This document shows, one piece after another, positions 16,322 through 24,831 of a stretch of 26,115 nucleotides of DNA. The stretch lies in NCBI GenBank assembly GCA_003427395.1, contig BFEA01000111.1:2464730-2490844 (forward strand). Reading direction: 5' to 3'. The stretch comes from Chara braunii (lineage: Eukaryota; Streptophyta; Charophyceae; Charales; Characeae). Position 1 is the first letter of the stretch. Each line of letters starts with the position of its first letter. The notes under the pieces were generated by a model. The model ran no database searches. It saw only the letters and a program-made list of their open reading frames with translations, and was not told the origin of the DNA. A program made the translations under genes and the position numbers.

Positions 16322-17472
16322 GTAGGTCTTTAACTTTTATGGTCTGTCCTTCGCCTTCTCTATCGACACTTAATGGTCGATCGCATGGTCAATAGGTAAG
16401 TCTCCAATCTTCTCGTCCGACGAGTATGGCACCGGTCGATAGGTAAGTATCCGCCCCACCTGCTATCCGCCGTCGGTCACTTGCTGTCCCCCTGTTTCCT
16501 TTTCCGCCTTGTAGTTGTCAGAGCTTCTTCCTTGTTCCTCTACTCGCCATCTCTATACTTTCAACACCGTTGCGCACCCCTCTCCCGTCATAGCCTAGCA
16601 TACTAAGCTTCTATACTAACTCGCTCTCTACTACTTATCTATTTTCTCGTGCGCCGATGTGCGCTTTCTTTAATCCGTGTAAAAAACGAATGAATCCTGC
16701 GTTCGAACACGGAAAGATATGTTTCCTGTCTTAACCTCTTTCTTTCATGTGCAGCCCCTTCGCCCTATAGCTGCCAAGTCACCCATCCCATGCAGAAACC
16801 AAGTTGAACTTCACGATCCAACTCGTAATATGCGAAAACCCCAACTCGAACCTCTCCTTACCCGAATCTACTGAGAATCGGGTGGTATACGTCCTTTTCC
16901 TTCTCTTCCCCCCATAGTTCGACGCAGTCTGTTTTCACAATAGCGCATAATCCACTAACCCTCGACCAAAACTAATGGTGCCGCTGCATTCACAACGACC
17001 GAAAACCCCTATACAGCCTTTTAGATCGCTCGACTCTTGATTAAAATTGAGTGAGATAGGAAACTTTTTCCCCGCCATCCTCACTCTTTTCTACCTCCAC
17101 CCCGAATGCACCCTGGCACGAAACGTGTCCGAGTCCCTCTTCCCCCTTTTTGCTACCGCCCCGCTATTTCCCCGCACGCCCTTCGTCGCAAAACAGCGCC
17201 CCGACTCACCTTGTCTTCCTCATTTTTTCACTATTTCGTACTTAGCGCAACTCTCCGTGATATCCGATCGTATAACGCTCGGTTCCAACAGGACACAACG
17301 ATCGAAGGCATAAACAAAGACGTCACGCAAGTCTGTCTATGACTCCTCTTCTCCAGTCGGTCCCTTCTCAATTCCCAGTCCTCCCCTCTCCTCAACGCAC
17401 TCCCACTCTTCTCACTCTTCTTCCGCCTTTGTTGTTTTCCTTGGTCTTTCTTTTTGTCTTACCCCCGCCTGC
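16322..17472. other. Gene-free stretch, pyrimidine-rich, with repeated donor-like sites
   Basis: GGTCAATAGGTAAGTCTCC (16388-16406) and GGTCGATAGGTAAGTATCC (16435-16453) are a 47-base tandem duplication containing perfect splice-donor-like GTAAGT. If the upstream gene continues, this is intron. The rest is C/T-rich; frames near 17047-17342 have no recognisable domain. Confidence 0.5.
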
Positions 17473-17560
17473 GTCCTTCGGGACATCTGTTAAAATTGGA
17501 ACGATACAGAGAAGATTGACATGGTCCCAGCACGAGGGCGAGATGCATAAACCGGGATTC
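17473..17560 (+). pseudogene. U6 snRNA-like sequence (pseudogene or diverged gene)
   Basis: GTCCTTCGGGAC (17473-17484) forms the U6 5' stem-loop. ATCTGTTAAAATTGGAACGA and the ACAGAGA box (17506-17512) follow at exact U6 spacing. After GATT the match breaks down: the expected AGC triad reads GAC, the internal stem-loop is altered (TCCCAGCACGAGGGCGAGA), and no terminal T run is seen. A TATA-like or upstream snRNA element is not evident. U6 normally pairs with U4 and U2 in the spliceosome; this copy is unlikely to work, since the catalytic triad is changed. Confidence 0.75.
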
Positions 17561-18559
17561 CACCTCACAGGCTGGATCACCCATCGGCTCGCATGCGCGT
17601 CGGACTCCTCGGACCACATTTCAAAGTAGGCAGGATAGAGGAATTTTTGCCAGCATCCTCTACACGCAGGAAATCGTAGGTCAACCTAAGGACGCGTGCT
17701 CTCAAAGTCCTTGACCGTTGTGATGGCTTCTAATCCGGCGTCATGTCCAAGTCAGACGCCTGACGCATAATAATAATAATAATAATAATAATAACGCCAA
17801 CAATTAATAAAATATTTAGAAACTTTTAACCTCCAAAATACGATGGTCAATGAAAAGGAACGACTAATACCGTTCTGATGCCGCCGGTGGCAACACCAAA
17901 GGGGATAGTCTGTTCGGCCTTCAACCCCGTGTTTCCTTCGCGCTACTCTAATATCCCCTCGTCGTCGCCGCTCGATCTCGATCCCTTGATCTCTTTGATG
18001 AAAATCCGATGTTGTAATCAATAGCGCTAGGCCCAAGTATGGGTCTAGCTTTGACGAACACCTAAATAAATCGATAGTGCGCGATGCGCAGACCGACCGA
18101 AACGTTTTTAGAAATCCCATTGTTGTCGATGCCGTCCTTCGCACGTACGCACGAGCCACCGATAAACACATCAATCAAACAACAAAATTTGTTTAATCCT
18201 AGCTTAATTAAATAAATAGAAATCTGACCAGCGATCACGCCAGCCCTTCAGTCATCAACAAATAAAATCACGCACGCCTCAAGTCTGTGCGCCCACACAC
18301 TCTCTGCTCTAGTCAACCATCCAGTCAACGTAAGCCACAAACACAGCTTCGCCTCGCCCGGTATACCTAAACTTTAAACCAAACTTATTTCCTATCGTTT
18401 GCAAAAAAAACAGGGAGTACAAGGGTATTCGCACCGACAACGTGGTCCACGCTTAGCTCTGACCCATACGGGAACCATCACGCTGTGGTGCTGATCTCCC
18501 ACGCGCAAAGTTACATAAAAAAAAAAATGCAACCACTAAGGGGACCGTAACGCTCAGTC
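17561..18559. other. Inter-element stretch without gene
   Basis: It contains an (ATA)n microsatellite (17767-17794) and a run of 11 A near 18520-18530. A minus-strand frame of about 140 codons (17752-18174) begins in varied sequence and ends in tyrosine codons from the microsatellite; it has no recognisable domain. The last 180 bases may already belong to the outer TIR of element 2 (compare 15150-15420). Confidence 0.5.
17767..17794. repeat. (ATA)n microsatellite
   Basis: About nine ATA units. Confidence 0.95.
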
Positions 18560-18646
18560 ATGTGTGCTTACTTGACCTGCTCTTATGACGACGCTTCATG
18601 GGTTACCCACAACCACGCAATCTCTCATGGGTTTCAGGGTTGCGTA

Positions 18647-18735
18647 CGACACTTAAGTGTCGAAGATGAAATATATCGTCAAGGGACCCTCCTTCATTAT
18701 ATCAAACGGTTGAAGAATAAGTCGTTTGGCCCTTG
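18647..18735 (-). other. Outer TIR hairpins, left copy of element 2
   Basis: CGACACTTAAGTGTCG (18647-18662) is a perfect 16-bp palindrome. CAAACGGTT (18703-18711) pairs with AGTCGTTTG (18720-18728) through seven Watson-Crick and two G-T pairs, and CAAGGG (18680-18685) pairs with CCCTTG (18730-18735) outside it. AAGG (18681-18684) could instead pair with CCTT (18691-18694). The layout equals that at 1607-1669, with different bases. Confidence 0.65.
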
Positions 18736-18875
18736 CGGCACCCGTCTTTTAGGCAGTGGGTGACGTCAGGCAAGGGGCGTAGGTCCGACTCATGAGGGAC
18801 CCTTTTGTGTTGCACCAGAGCCTGAGATGTCCTGGACAAGGACCTCAAATTTCGGGATCACGACCAACGTCTGAC

Positions 18876-19084
18876 CAATAATCTACAAAGAAAACCCCCT
18901 TTGAGACGGGTGTCGCTTGCTCTTCCCCTGTGGAGAGACCATAGTGGGGTTAGTCCCGGGTTAGCGAGCAATTAGCCGTATCCGAACTAAGTTTTAGTCC
19001 GGTCGAAGGTCGAGCGCTAAACCTTTTCGCTAGATACATGTGGCAGGGGAAGGTGAAAATGAAAAAGAAAAAGAAATCAGGGAG
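18876..19084. other. Segment with long inverted repeat
   Basis: CTTCCCCTG (18924-18932) faces CAGGGGAAG about 105 bases away (19033-19041). ACTAA/TTAGT lies near the centre. No partner for this stretch was found in the other TIRs. It ends in a purine-rich run (GAAAATGAAAAAGAAAAAG). Confidence 0.5.
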
Positions 19085-19461
19085 AGTCATTCTCACAGCC
19101 ACAGTTAGATCTTGTCACCCACACCCCTCATTCAATCATCAATGTCATCTTTGATCCAGGAGCGAATCCTCACCTCTATACATACCTGCACGCACATGAA
19201 ACCCAACGAAAATCCACACACAAATGCCACAAACGTGGTCAACCCCTTTGTTATCAGGTTCATATCCCACACACCCTTTTCCGACCCCCACTCAACAAAG
19301 AAATACCCGTCTGATCCATTTCACACAACTTTTGGATGACGATTTAAGGAAGCTTTAAAGGATAAAAATTTCATTCACACGAAGAATGTATTTTCGACTA
19401 CGGGGTCACAAACATCTGGGCGTGGGTATCAGGGTGGGTAGGAGTTGAGTCGCAAACCGAC

Positions 19462-19482
19462 CTGCTATCAATTCGATAACAG
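19462..19482 (-). repeat. TIR palindrome, degraded copy
   Basis: CTGcTATC and GATAaCAG surround AATTC, with one mismatch and a longer centre than the other three copies. The flanking GTTGAGTCGCAAACCGACC matches the conserved neighbour sequence reversed. Confidence 0.7.
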
Positions 19483-19638
19483 AAGTTGATGAAGCTCAAG
19501 ATCTCTAAGAGTGCTCGCAGGTAACGTGACTTGTGTTACAAAATCAATGCAGGCACAACCTGTTGAGTTAACGGAGATCAACTTCGTATCGCACTCTACA
19601 CTACTTGGCAGTAACGTCCGGTAACAATATGAGAATCA

Positions 19639-19930
19639 CGGAAATTTCGGCAGCACTTCCTTTAGGGAAGTGTGCTCGAAAAACATTTACCAGACGAAAT
19701 CTAGAAAGAAACTCGAGACTCATAAAATATCTGAAAATAAACTAACTTTTTGGTTTCAGTAAAAATTTTGACAACACTTCCTTTATAAAGAAAGGCGTTC
19801 AAAATTCCGTACGACTCCAAAGACTAAACTATATCCTATCCTAGTTGACATCTCTGGATTTTGACTAACTTTGGGTATTTAGCAGAAATTTCAGCAGCAT
19901 CTCGCCTAAGGAAAAAAAACTTTCATAATT
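19639..19930 (-). repeat. Second TIR hairpin array, three units
   Basis: Units start near 19639, 19762 and 19884. In the first, CACTTCC (19654-19660) pairs perfectly with GGAAGTG (19666-19672) around TTTAG. The other two keep AAATTT, a CAGCA/CAACA segment and partial arms. Confidence 0.75.
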
Positions 19931-20177
19931 TATACTAACTTGGAGGCTAGCCAAAGTCCTATCAAAGCAATCATGCATAAAGAGACAATACGAAAACAAA
20001 AGTAGACATCTACCTGCCTATCGCTCAAGCACAAGGCGAGCACTAACAAATGACCGTACTAAAGCAAAAATCAGACAGAGCTTAAGCAAAAAACAACGCA
20101 TTGTCAGCAAGAATGTCAGGTCAACAACGCATTCAACCAATTAAAAAACAACAACTCGTTAATCAGTGTTGGTCTCG

Positions 20178-20321
20178 TGAACGTGACCGACACTTATCAC
20201 TTGAACGTGACCGGTCGGTCACGGGGGCCGAATTCTGTGAGCGGTCGTTCACGAGGTTTCCGCCCCGTGGAGGCTGGGACGGTCGGGACCGGTGTCGGCG
20301 CGAATACCCTTACAAGGGTAT
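20178..20321 (+). other. Hairpins at left edge of core 2
   Basis: TGAACGTGACCG is repeated at 20178 and 20202. GTGACCGGTCGGTCAC (20207-20222) is a 7-bp stem around GT. ATACCCTT/AAGGGTAT (20304-20311, 20314-20321) surrounds AC, preceded by GTGTCGGC as at 4889. One pair differs from the first copy in both arms. Confidence 0.7.
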
Positions 20322-20493
20322 CCGCCCTGGTTTTTGCAAGTGACAGAAAGGCTCGGTTAACCTGGATTTTGAGTGCCCGTGCGGGGAAATGTGAGGGTCG
20401 CCCGCGGGCGGGTCAAGGTCTGCCTTGTTCCGGTAGGGAGTAGGTGGGCGCGCAGTATTTAAGGCGCGCGTGTGATTTTTCCGATTGAGTGGG

Positions 20494-20512
20494 CGGCCGG
20501 CGTAGCCGGCCG
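20494..20512 (+). other. GC-rich perfect hairpin
   Basis: CGGCCGGC and GCCGGCCG close on GTA: eight G-C pairs. Core 1 has only loosely similar GCCGGC sequence near 5382. Confidence 0.8.
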
Positions 20513-20689
20513 ACCCGTACTAGGCCATGAGGTTGGTTAGGGGCTGAAAGTCCGCTTTTTGGCCGGCGTGCGCGGCTGATGGTAGGATTGACGTGCCGGT
20601 AGGTACATGGGACGGCCACGGCGCGGGGTGGTGGCCCGATGTGGGCACCTAGGGGCCGTGGGTATAAGTGTAGGCTGAAAAGGGGTGGT

Positions 20690-20820
20690 TAAGGCGGTAT
20701 CTTAGCCCGGAGCGCCGTGCGGTACCACTTTGTATGGGAAGCCGCGCCTGTTGGNTAAGGCGGTATCTTAGCCCGGAGCGCCGTGCGGTACCACTTTGTA
20801 TGGGAAGCCGCGCCTGTTGG
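20690..20820. repeat. Exact 65-bp tandem duplication split by one N
   Basis: 20690-20754 and 20756-20820 are identical base for base, with a single N between them. In a region where all other repeats are diverged, this suggests overlapping contig ends that were joined without merging, not a true duplication. Confidence 0.9.
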
Positions 20821-20824
20821 TCAC

Positions 20825-20966
20825 AGGCTTGGGCTTAGCCCTATTGGTTATAGCGGTGGACTCGTGTGCAGCGGACACAGGGATCGAGGCCAACGGGATG
20901 CGGAGAGGAGCGGAGGAGCGCGGCGGCGAGGCTTGAGGGGTTGATGGGCCTAAGGGACTATCCCCT
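20825..20966 (+). repeat. tRNA-derived SINE-like unit, copy 2
   Basis: GGGCTTAGCCCTATTGGTTA (20831-20850) is an A-box and D-arm match; GCGGTGGACTCG resembles a tRNA anticodon region; GGGATCGAGGCC (20880-20891) is a B box. Spacing fits a tRNA head. The body and the end GAGGGGTTGATGGGCC...GGGACTATCCCC (20935-20964) match copy 1. This copy keeps more tRNA character than copy 1. It may be transcribed by RNA polymerase III (inference from the boxes only). Confidence 0.65.
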
Positions 20967-21227
20967 TCGTCTTTTATAGTTATGGGGGCTGCGGTTTCCG
21001 CCCGACTGCTGCACATTTTGCGGAGTCCCATATATCAAAGCGTGTATGGTTTATCTATACCGAAGTCTTGTTACTATCTCGTTTTTGCGCTCGTATGGGG
21101 GCGCGAAAGCCGCGGTGGGTACGTCCATGAGTTGTCGAAATGCAAATCGGTGCTTGATGACGAAACTTGTGGGTGAAGCCAAGCATTCTGTCTGGCCTGG
21201 GGCCGGCTCCCTTCGCGGTGAGGCTGG

Positions 21228-21300
21228 GTCCTCTGGGACACCTGTTAAGGACGGAACAGGGCCGAGGTGGCCTGCCTGGCCTCTGCATAAGGGGGGAACC
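21228..21300 (+). pseudogene. Decayed U6 snRNA-like sequence, core 2 copy 1
   Basis: GTCCTCTGGGACACCTGTTAA (starting at 21228) matches the U6 5' stem and the 17473 copy. GGAAC follows, then GTGGCCTGCCTGGCCTCTGC (21267-21286) and ATAAGG, equivalent to the U6 segment around the internal stem-loop (TGGCCCCTGC...AAGG). The ACAGAGA box is lost: AACGATACAGAGAAGATT appears as AACAGGGCCGAGGTGG. Many changes are A/T to G/C. Confidence 0.5.
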
Positions 21301-21408
21301 CGGACGGGATGTAGGGAAGGTTCGTGCGCGGAGGTAAGGTGGCTTTTGGTCGCGCAAACTTCGAAGAGCCGCGGTGCTGGGCGAGTAAAAGTCCGTCGCG
21401 TCGGCCGC

Positions 21409-21455
21409 TGAAACTGGAACGATATAGAGGAGTTGGCACGGCCCCTACGCACAGA
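21409..21455 (+). pseudogene. Decayed U6 snRNA-like sequence, core 2 copy 2
   Basis: AAACTGGAACGATATAGAGG (21411-21430) then AGTTGGCACGGCCCCTACGC (21431-21450). This follows the U6 middle region (TTGGAACGATACAGAGAAGATTnGC, GGCCCCTGCGC) with about six substitutions and one deletion. ACAGAGA has become ATAGAGG. The 5' stem is not clear, and after 21455 the match ends in AAAGAAAG. Confidence 0.65.
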
Positions 21456-21899
21456 AAGAAAGATATAAAGCGAGGGAGGGGTTGTACGTACCGACTTTTT
21501 CTACCAGTTTCTGTGTTGTTGAAGTCGAACACTGAGGGAGCGGCGCTACGGGGAAGGAGTGACGGAGTGTTGACGGCAACCATGGGAAGCAGGGTGAATG
21601 AGGGCGTGAAGGCGGGGCGGGTACACGCGGAGTGGAGGAGAGCTGGAGATGGCGGAGAGGCCAGTAGGGCGCAACAGAGATCGGGTGTTTCGCGCGTGTG
21701 TCGGCGGATCTTGGCGGGGAGGGAGTCATGTTAGGGGTTCTCGAGGCGCGCGAATCCGAGTATATGGTTAGTTTCTGCAGAAGGATAGTAGGGGGGAGGG
21801 GAAAGGACTCAGATGCAGGTCCGGGCCCGATGCATTTAGCGGAGCGAGAGGGGGGCCGACGGACAGGACGGAGTGGGGCGCCGGTGCGACAGGCTTGAG

Positions 21900-22316
21900 G
21901 CACGGGATCGGGCGCCGGCTGGACGAAGGAGGATAGGGGAACGAGAACGAACGGGGACGCATATTTGCGTCAAGTGTGTTCAATAATCGGGGTGGCGAAG
22001 GGAGTAGTCGGGCGGAGGGTGAAGGCAACAACCCGGTCATAGCAGAATGAACCCGACCCAGAATCGCGTCTGGGTTCATTCGGAGGAGAGAAGGGTGAGC
22101 AGAGGGATCAGGATGCGGCACGACTGTTGATAGATTTGAGTAGGATAGAGATTGGAATGGGGGTTTCAGATGGTGGCGAATCCGAAGGTGAGCTCAGGTT
22201 TTGGGCGCAGTGGGCGGTTTTCGTGCTACGGGCAAAAGGGTACTGTGCGAAGAAAATGGTGACGTCGGAAGGACGGGGGAGGGGTGAATGAACCTGGGCG
22301 TAAAAGCACGCCAGGT
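21900..22316 (+). repeat. GA-rich tract with three GAATGAACC-type hairpins
   Basis: At 21945-21982, GACGCA/TGCGTC (21956-21961, 21966-21971) lies inside GAACGAAC...GTGTTC. At 22045-22081, GAATGAAC/GTTCATTC and CCAGA/TCTGG form 13 pairs with a 5-base bulge. At 22292-22316, ACCTG-g-GCGT/ACGC-CAGGT leaves one bulged G. These belong with the hairpins at 7011 and 7972. The GGCGAATCC module (22163-22215) lies between the second and third. Confidence 0.7.
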
Positions 22317-22429
22317 ACATGACATTGTAGAGAAAGGTGGACATTGGCGAGGGCGACGGCAACGGACAGGCAAGGTCGAAGGTGACTTACCAATGGTCGA
22401 GTGGGCTGCTCGTCCCGTTGTACGGTGCA

Positions 22430-22930
22430 GCAAAAACCCGGCTGGGAAGAAGCGGGGAGAGCCGCAGCCAGTCGAACTGCTGCTGAACTGCCCGATGGCC
22501 ATGGGGGGCGGCCACTGCAGATGTCTACAGGTTGCTGCTGAACCTCACTGTGGGTAGCCGCTTGGTCGCTGGGTGGGCTGCAGGCGACTTCAGCTGTGTT
22601 CATGCTGCAGTGACTGCTGTGGTTACTACGAAACGGACTACTGTTGCTGCCTCAGTTACGAGCGCTACAGTACTCTTGTCGGCTTGCTGCAGGCTACTTT
22701 GGACGGTTGCGGACTGCTGCGAACTGCCACCGGCGGCCATTGGCAATTGCAGTTTGAGCCATCGGGTTGCGGTGCTGGGTTAGAGAGGAGGAGCTGCAAC
22801 TTAGACGCAGAGGGGGGGGGACCGTTTTTTCTCGCTGCTGTGCTGGCTCGCTACCGACGAGGCTGTACGGGGATTTGCTGAGTGCTGGCTGCGGGCTGTA
22901 GTTCCTGTACTGCCGCTGCGCAACGACTGT
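22430..22930 (+). repeat. CTG/CAG-rich tract of core 2
   Basis: CTGCTGCTGAACTG and GTTGCTGCTGAACC occur in short order. GTTACTACGAAACGGACTAC (from 22622) and TGTTGCTG match 10738-10761. GCGGCCATTGGCAATTGCAG (22731-22750) recalls GCGGCCATTGAATC at 10693. No domain is seen in its frames. Confidence 0.6.
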
Positions 22931-23145
22931 GTGCCCTTATTTACTGAAGGGAGGGCTCACCAGGGGGCGCGCTGTTCGGAGTACGGCTGGCTTGAAGGCA
23001 TGTGACGGCGGTTTTACCGCGGAGGTGTGGTGTACGGAGGCAAGACGGAAGGCAGAAGGGGATCATTGCGGTAGCTGAGGGACCATCAACAGGGTGATTG
23101 TGACGTTCGACCTGCGGATAGGCCGCGTTGCTGTGTGGACAGGCC

Positions 23146-23335
23146 GCCATTGTGGGGCCCTCAAGCGTGGAAAAATCGAAGACCCTCTCAAGCGAGTCTG
23201 AATTTTCTGTTCCTGAGTAAGAGAGTCTTACTCTTTCTTGTTCTACCCTTCTTACTCTAAGTCTGGTCCTTTGGCTCTGAGAGGAAGGTGGCAGGCGGGC
23301 GGGTGGCCCGTAATCCGCGCCAAAGCCTTTTGACT
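23146..23335 (+). repeat. Inner TIR module, right copy of element 2
   Basis: GCCATTGTGGGGCCCTCA, GACCCTCTC, GAGTCTGA, CTTACTCTAAGTCTGGTC, CTGAGAGGAAGGTGGCAGGC and CGCGCCAAAGCC are all paralleled at 10917-11105 and 4545-4763. The following 23336-23586 holds the CAGTTTCAGTTT and GCATCTGGGGGAAGG linker. Confidence 0.85.
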
Positions 23336-23586
23336 CCTTTTATGAACCCAACTATAACTCCTACCTGTACATCTCTCTATGTTTCACTGAGAGTATTGTG
23401 TGGATCCTGTACTTGGTTTCTGAGTTTGATGTTCAGGACATAAGTTAGACTGAAATAAAAGAATGTGTGGGCAAATCTCAGTTTCAGTTTGTTGATTGCC
23501 TGAAAACAGATTGCGAATGAGATGGGTTGCATCTGGGGGAAGGCTGGGAGGAAGGCAGTATTGTGTGTTGACTGACTGGGTCACTA

Positions 23587-24532
23587 AGGCTGGGAGGTCC
23601 CCTTAAGTTTATGGAAGCCCAACACTTTGTTTATTTTTGGACTGCATGGAGCCTCAGGCCGCTCTATAAGTTTAGGTAGCCTGAAGCTTTGGAGGCTGGG
23701 ATGTCCCCATAAGTTTGGGGAGACCTGGTGCTGTGAATTGCATGGAGGGTCAGGACGCTCTATAAGTTTAGGTGTCCTGGCTGCTCTGACTTNTGAGGGT
23801 TTGACTGTGCGTGACTTTCAGGGACNCAAGGCGCTCTATAAGTTTAGGTACCTTGGGTTGCCTTGTTTTATTTAGGGTTCTCTCAGTTTTTTTGGTTCTG
23901 AACAAGGAGGTCTGAACCGCTCTATAAATTTAGGTGGTTCAACCCTTTTCCTGTTTTGTTATGAGGGGATAATTCTGGCAGGGGGACAGGCCGCTCTATA
24001 AGTTTAGGTAGCCTNTCCCACTGCCTCGCACNGATTGGATCAGAGAGAAACGAACCTGANTGAGGATCAGACCGCTCTGTAAGTTTNGGTAGTCTGACCC
24101 AATGCCTCGCACATGTTGGAACCCAATGAATATANCTTGGCTATATTGCACTACTACGTTATTACNAACAGGCTGGTCAGGCCGGTCTATAAGTTTAGGT
24201 AGCCTGACCATAGCTTATCATAACTGAAGAGAGTACAACTAAAAGAGATATAATCGGAGGTAAACTTGGGCAGGCTGAGCAGTGTTCTAAGTTGAGTGGC
24301 TCAGCCTTATGCCCCTTTGAAGAATAAGTTCAGAGAGGTATATATAAATTGGTTATTTAAACAGTTCAGGGCGACTAGAGTGGTCTAGTCAGATGCCCAA
24401 AGAAGAGAGAAGTAGTTGTGTCCTCTGTTTGTGTATACTTGGCCGAGTCAGAACGCTCTATAAGTTTAGGTATTCTGACTTTAGGCCTGGTTAAGTTGGG
24501 TGCGCTCTGTAAGTTCAGGTGCCCTGGCCTAT
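23587..24532 (+). repeat. ATAAGTT-loop hairpin array, right TIR of element 2
   Basis: Typical loop: CGCTCTATAAGTTTAGGTA. Arms: TCAGGC/GCCTGA (23654, 23679); CCCCA/TGGGG (23705-23720); CAGGAC/GTCCTG (23751, 23774); CAAGG/CCTTG (23827, 23851); TGAACC/GGTTCA (23913, 23936); GGGACAGGC/GCCTnTCCC (23983, 24011); TCAGAC/GTCTGA (24067, 24092); TGGTCAGGC/GCCTGACCA (24174, 24202); GGCTGAGC/GCTCAGCC (24273, 24299); AGTCAGAA/TTCTGACT (24446, 24473); a weak GGGT/GCCC near 24498-24525. At 24373-24390, GACTAGA/TCTAGTC closes on GTGG: a stem whose long loop is gone. Confidence 0.9.
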
Positions 24533-24639
24533 GCCTTATGTAAGTTGGGTATGAGGGGATAACTCACTGAGAGATTATGAACTATTGTTTGTTTAAATTG
24601 GCTTGGGAGTGATGAAAGTATTTACCTTTGTGGTTTGGC

Positions 24640-24735
24640 CTGCATGTGGCTGAGGGAGATTACTACTTGGTCTGGGATTCAGGTTGACAGGTAGTTGCTT
24701 TAGAGGCTCGCCACGTGCTAGAGCGATAGGAGTTA
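24640..24735 (+). repeat. TIR linker with CACGTG block, element 2
   Basis: GGTAGTTGCTTTAGAGGCTC, then GCCACGTGCTAGAGCGATAGG and AGTTAG. It matches 3300-3440 reversed. Confidence 0.75.
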
Positions 24736-24831
24736 GGTCAATTCCTGCATTTTCTGAGCTAACTTTTTTTTACTTAGATCAATTATCGGATTTTCTGGGA
24801 TCTTTTGTTATACTTGGCGTTGTATAAATCT

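Larger units (their letters stand above)
18560..20160 (-). repeat. Left terminal inverted repeat of element 2 (shortened)
   Basis: Landmarks in order are outer hairpins (18647-18735), a block shared with 1750-1815 (18813-18875), a terminal block (about 19085-19440), a degraded palindrome (19462-19482), three GCTGCC-class units (about 19639-19930) and a GAGCGATAGG remnant near 20010-20060. An internal deletion must have removed the ATAAGTT array and inner module. Confidence 0.75.
20161..23145 (+). other. Core of element 2, non-coding
   Basis: It shares modules with core 1 in the same strand sense: covarying hairpin (20291-20321), SINE-like unit (20825-20966), GA-rich hairpin family (21945-22316), GGCGAATCC module (22163-22215) and CTG-rich tract (22430-22930). 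Two U6-like segments (21228-21455) are found here but not in core 1. Base composition is more GC-rich than the TIRs. Frames up to about 150 codons lack domains. Confidence 0.65.

Noticed and set aside
17473-17560. Functional U6 snRNA gene
   Set aside because: The AGC triad and internal stem-loop are changed and no terminal T run follows, although the 5' half is intact.
17752-18174. 140-codon minus-strand gene
   Set aside because: It ends in tyrosine codons from a microsatellite and shows no recognisable domain.
21051-21903. Overlapping frames of 100-150 codons in core 2
   Set aside because: They overlap on both strands in GC-rich DNA and cross U6-like and hairpin repeats; there is no domain, and no codon pattern is kept in core 1.
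23654-24480. Telomere-like TTTAGG words
   Set aside because: TTTAGG occurs once per hairpin loop, never in tandem, so it is part of the loop and not a telomeric repeat.
24700-24716. G-box (CACGTG) promoter element
   Set aside because: It is conserved in one other TIR copy but lost in the third, and no nearby gene exists for it to control.
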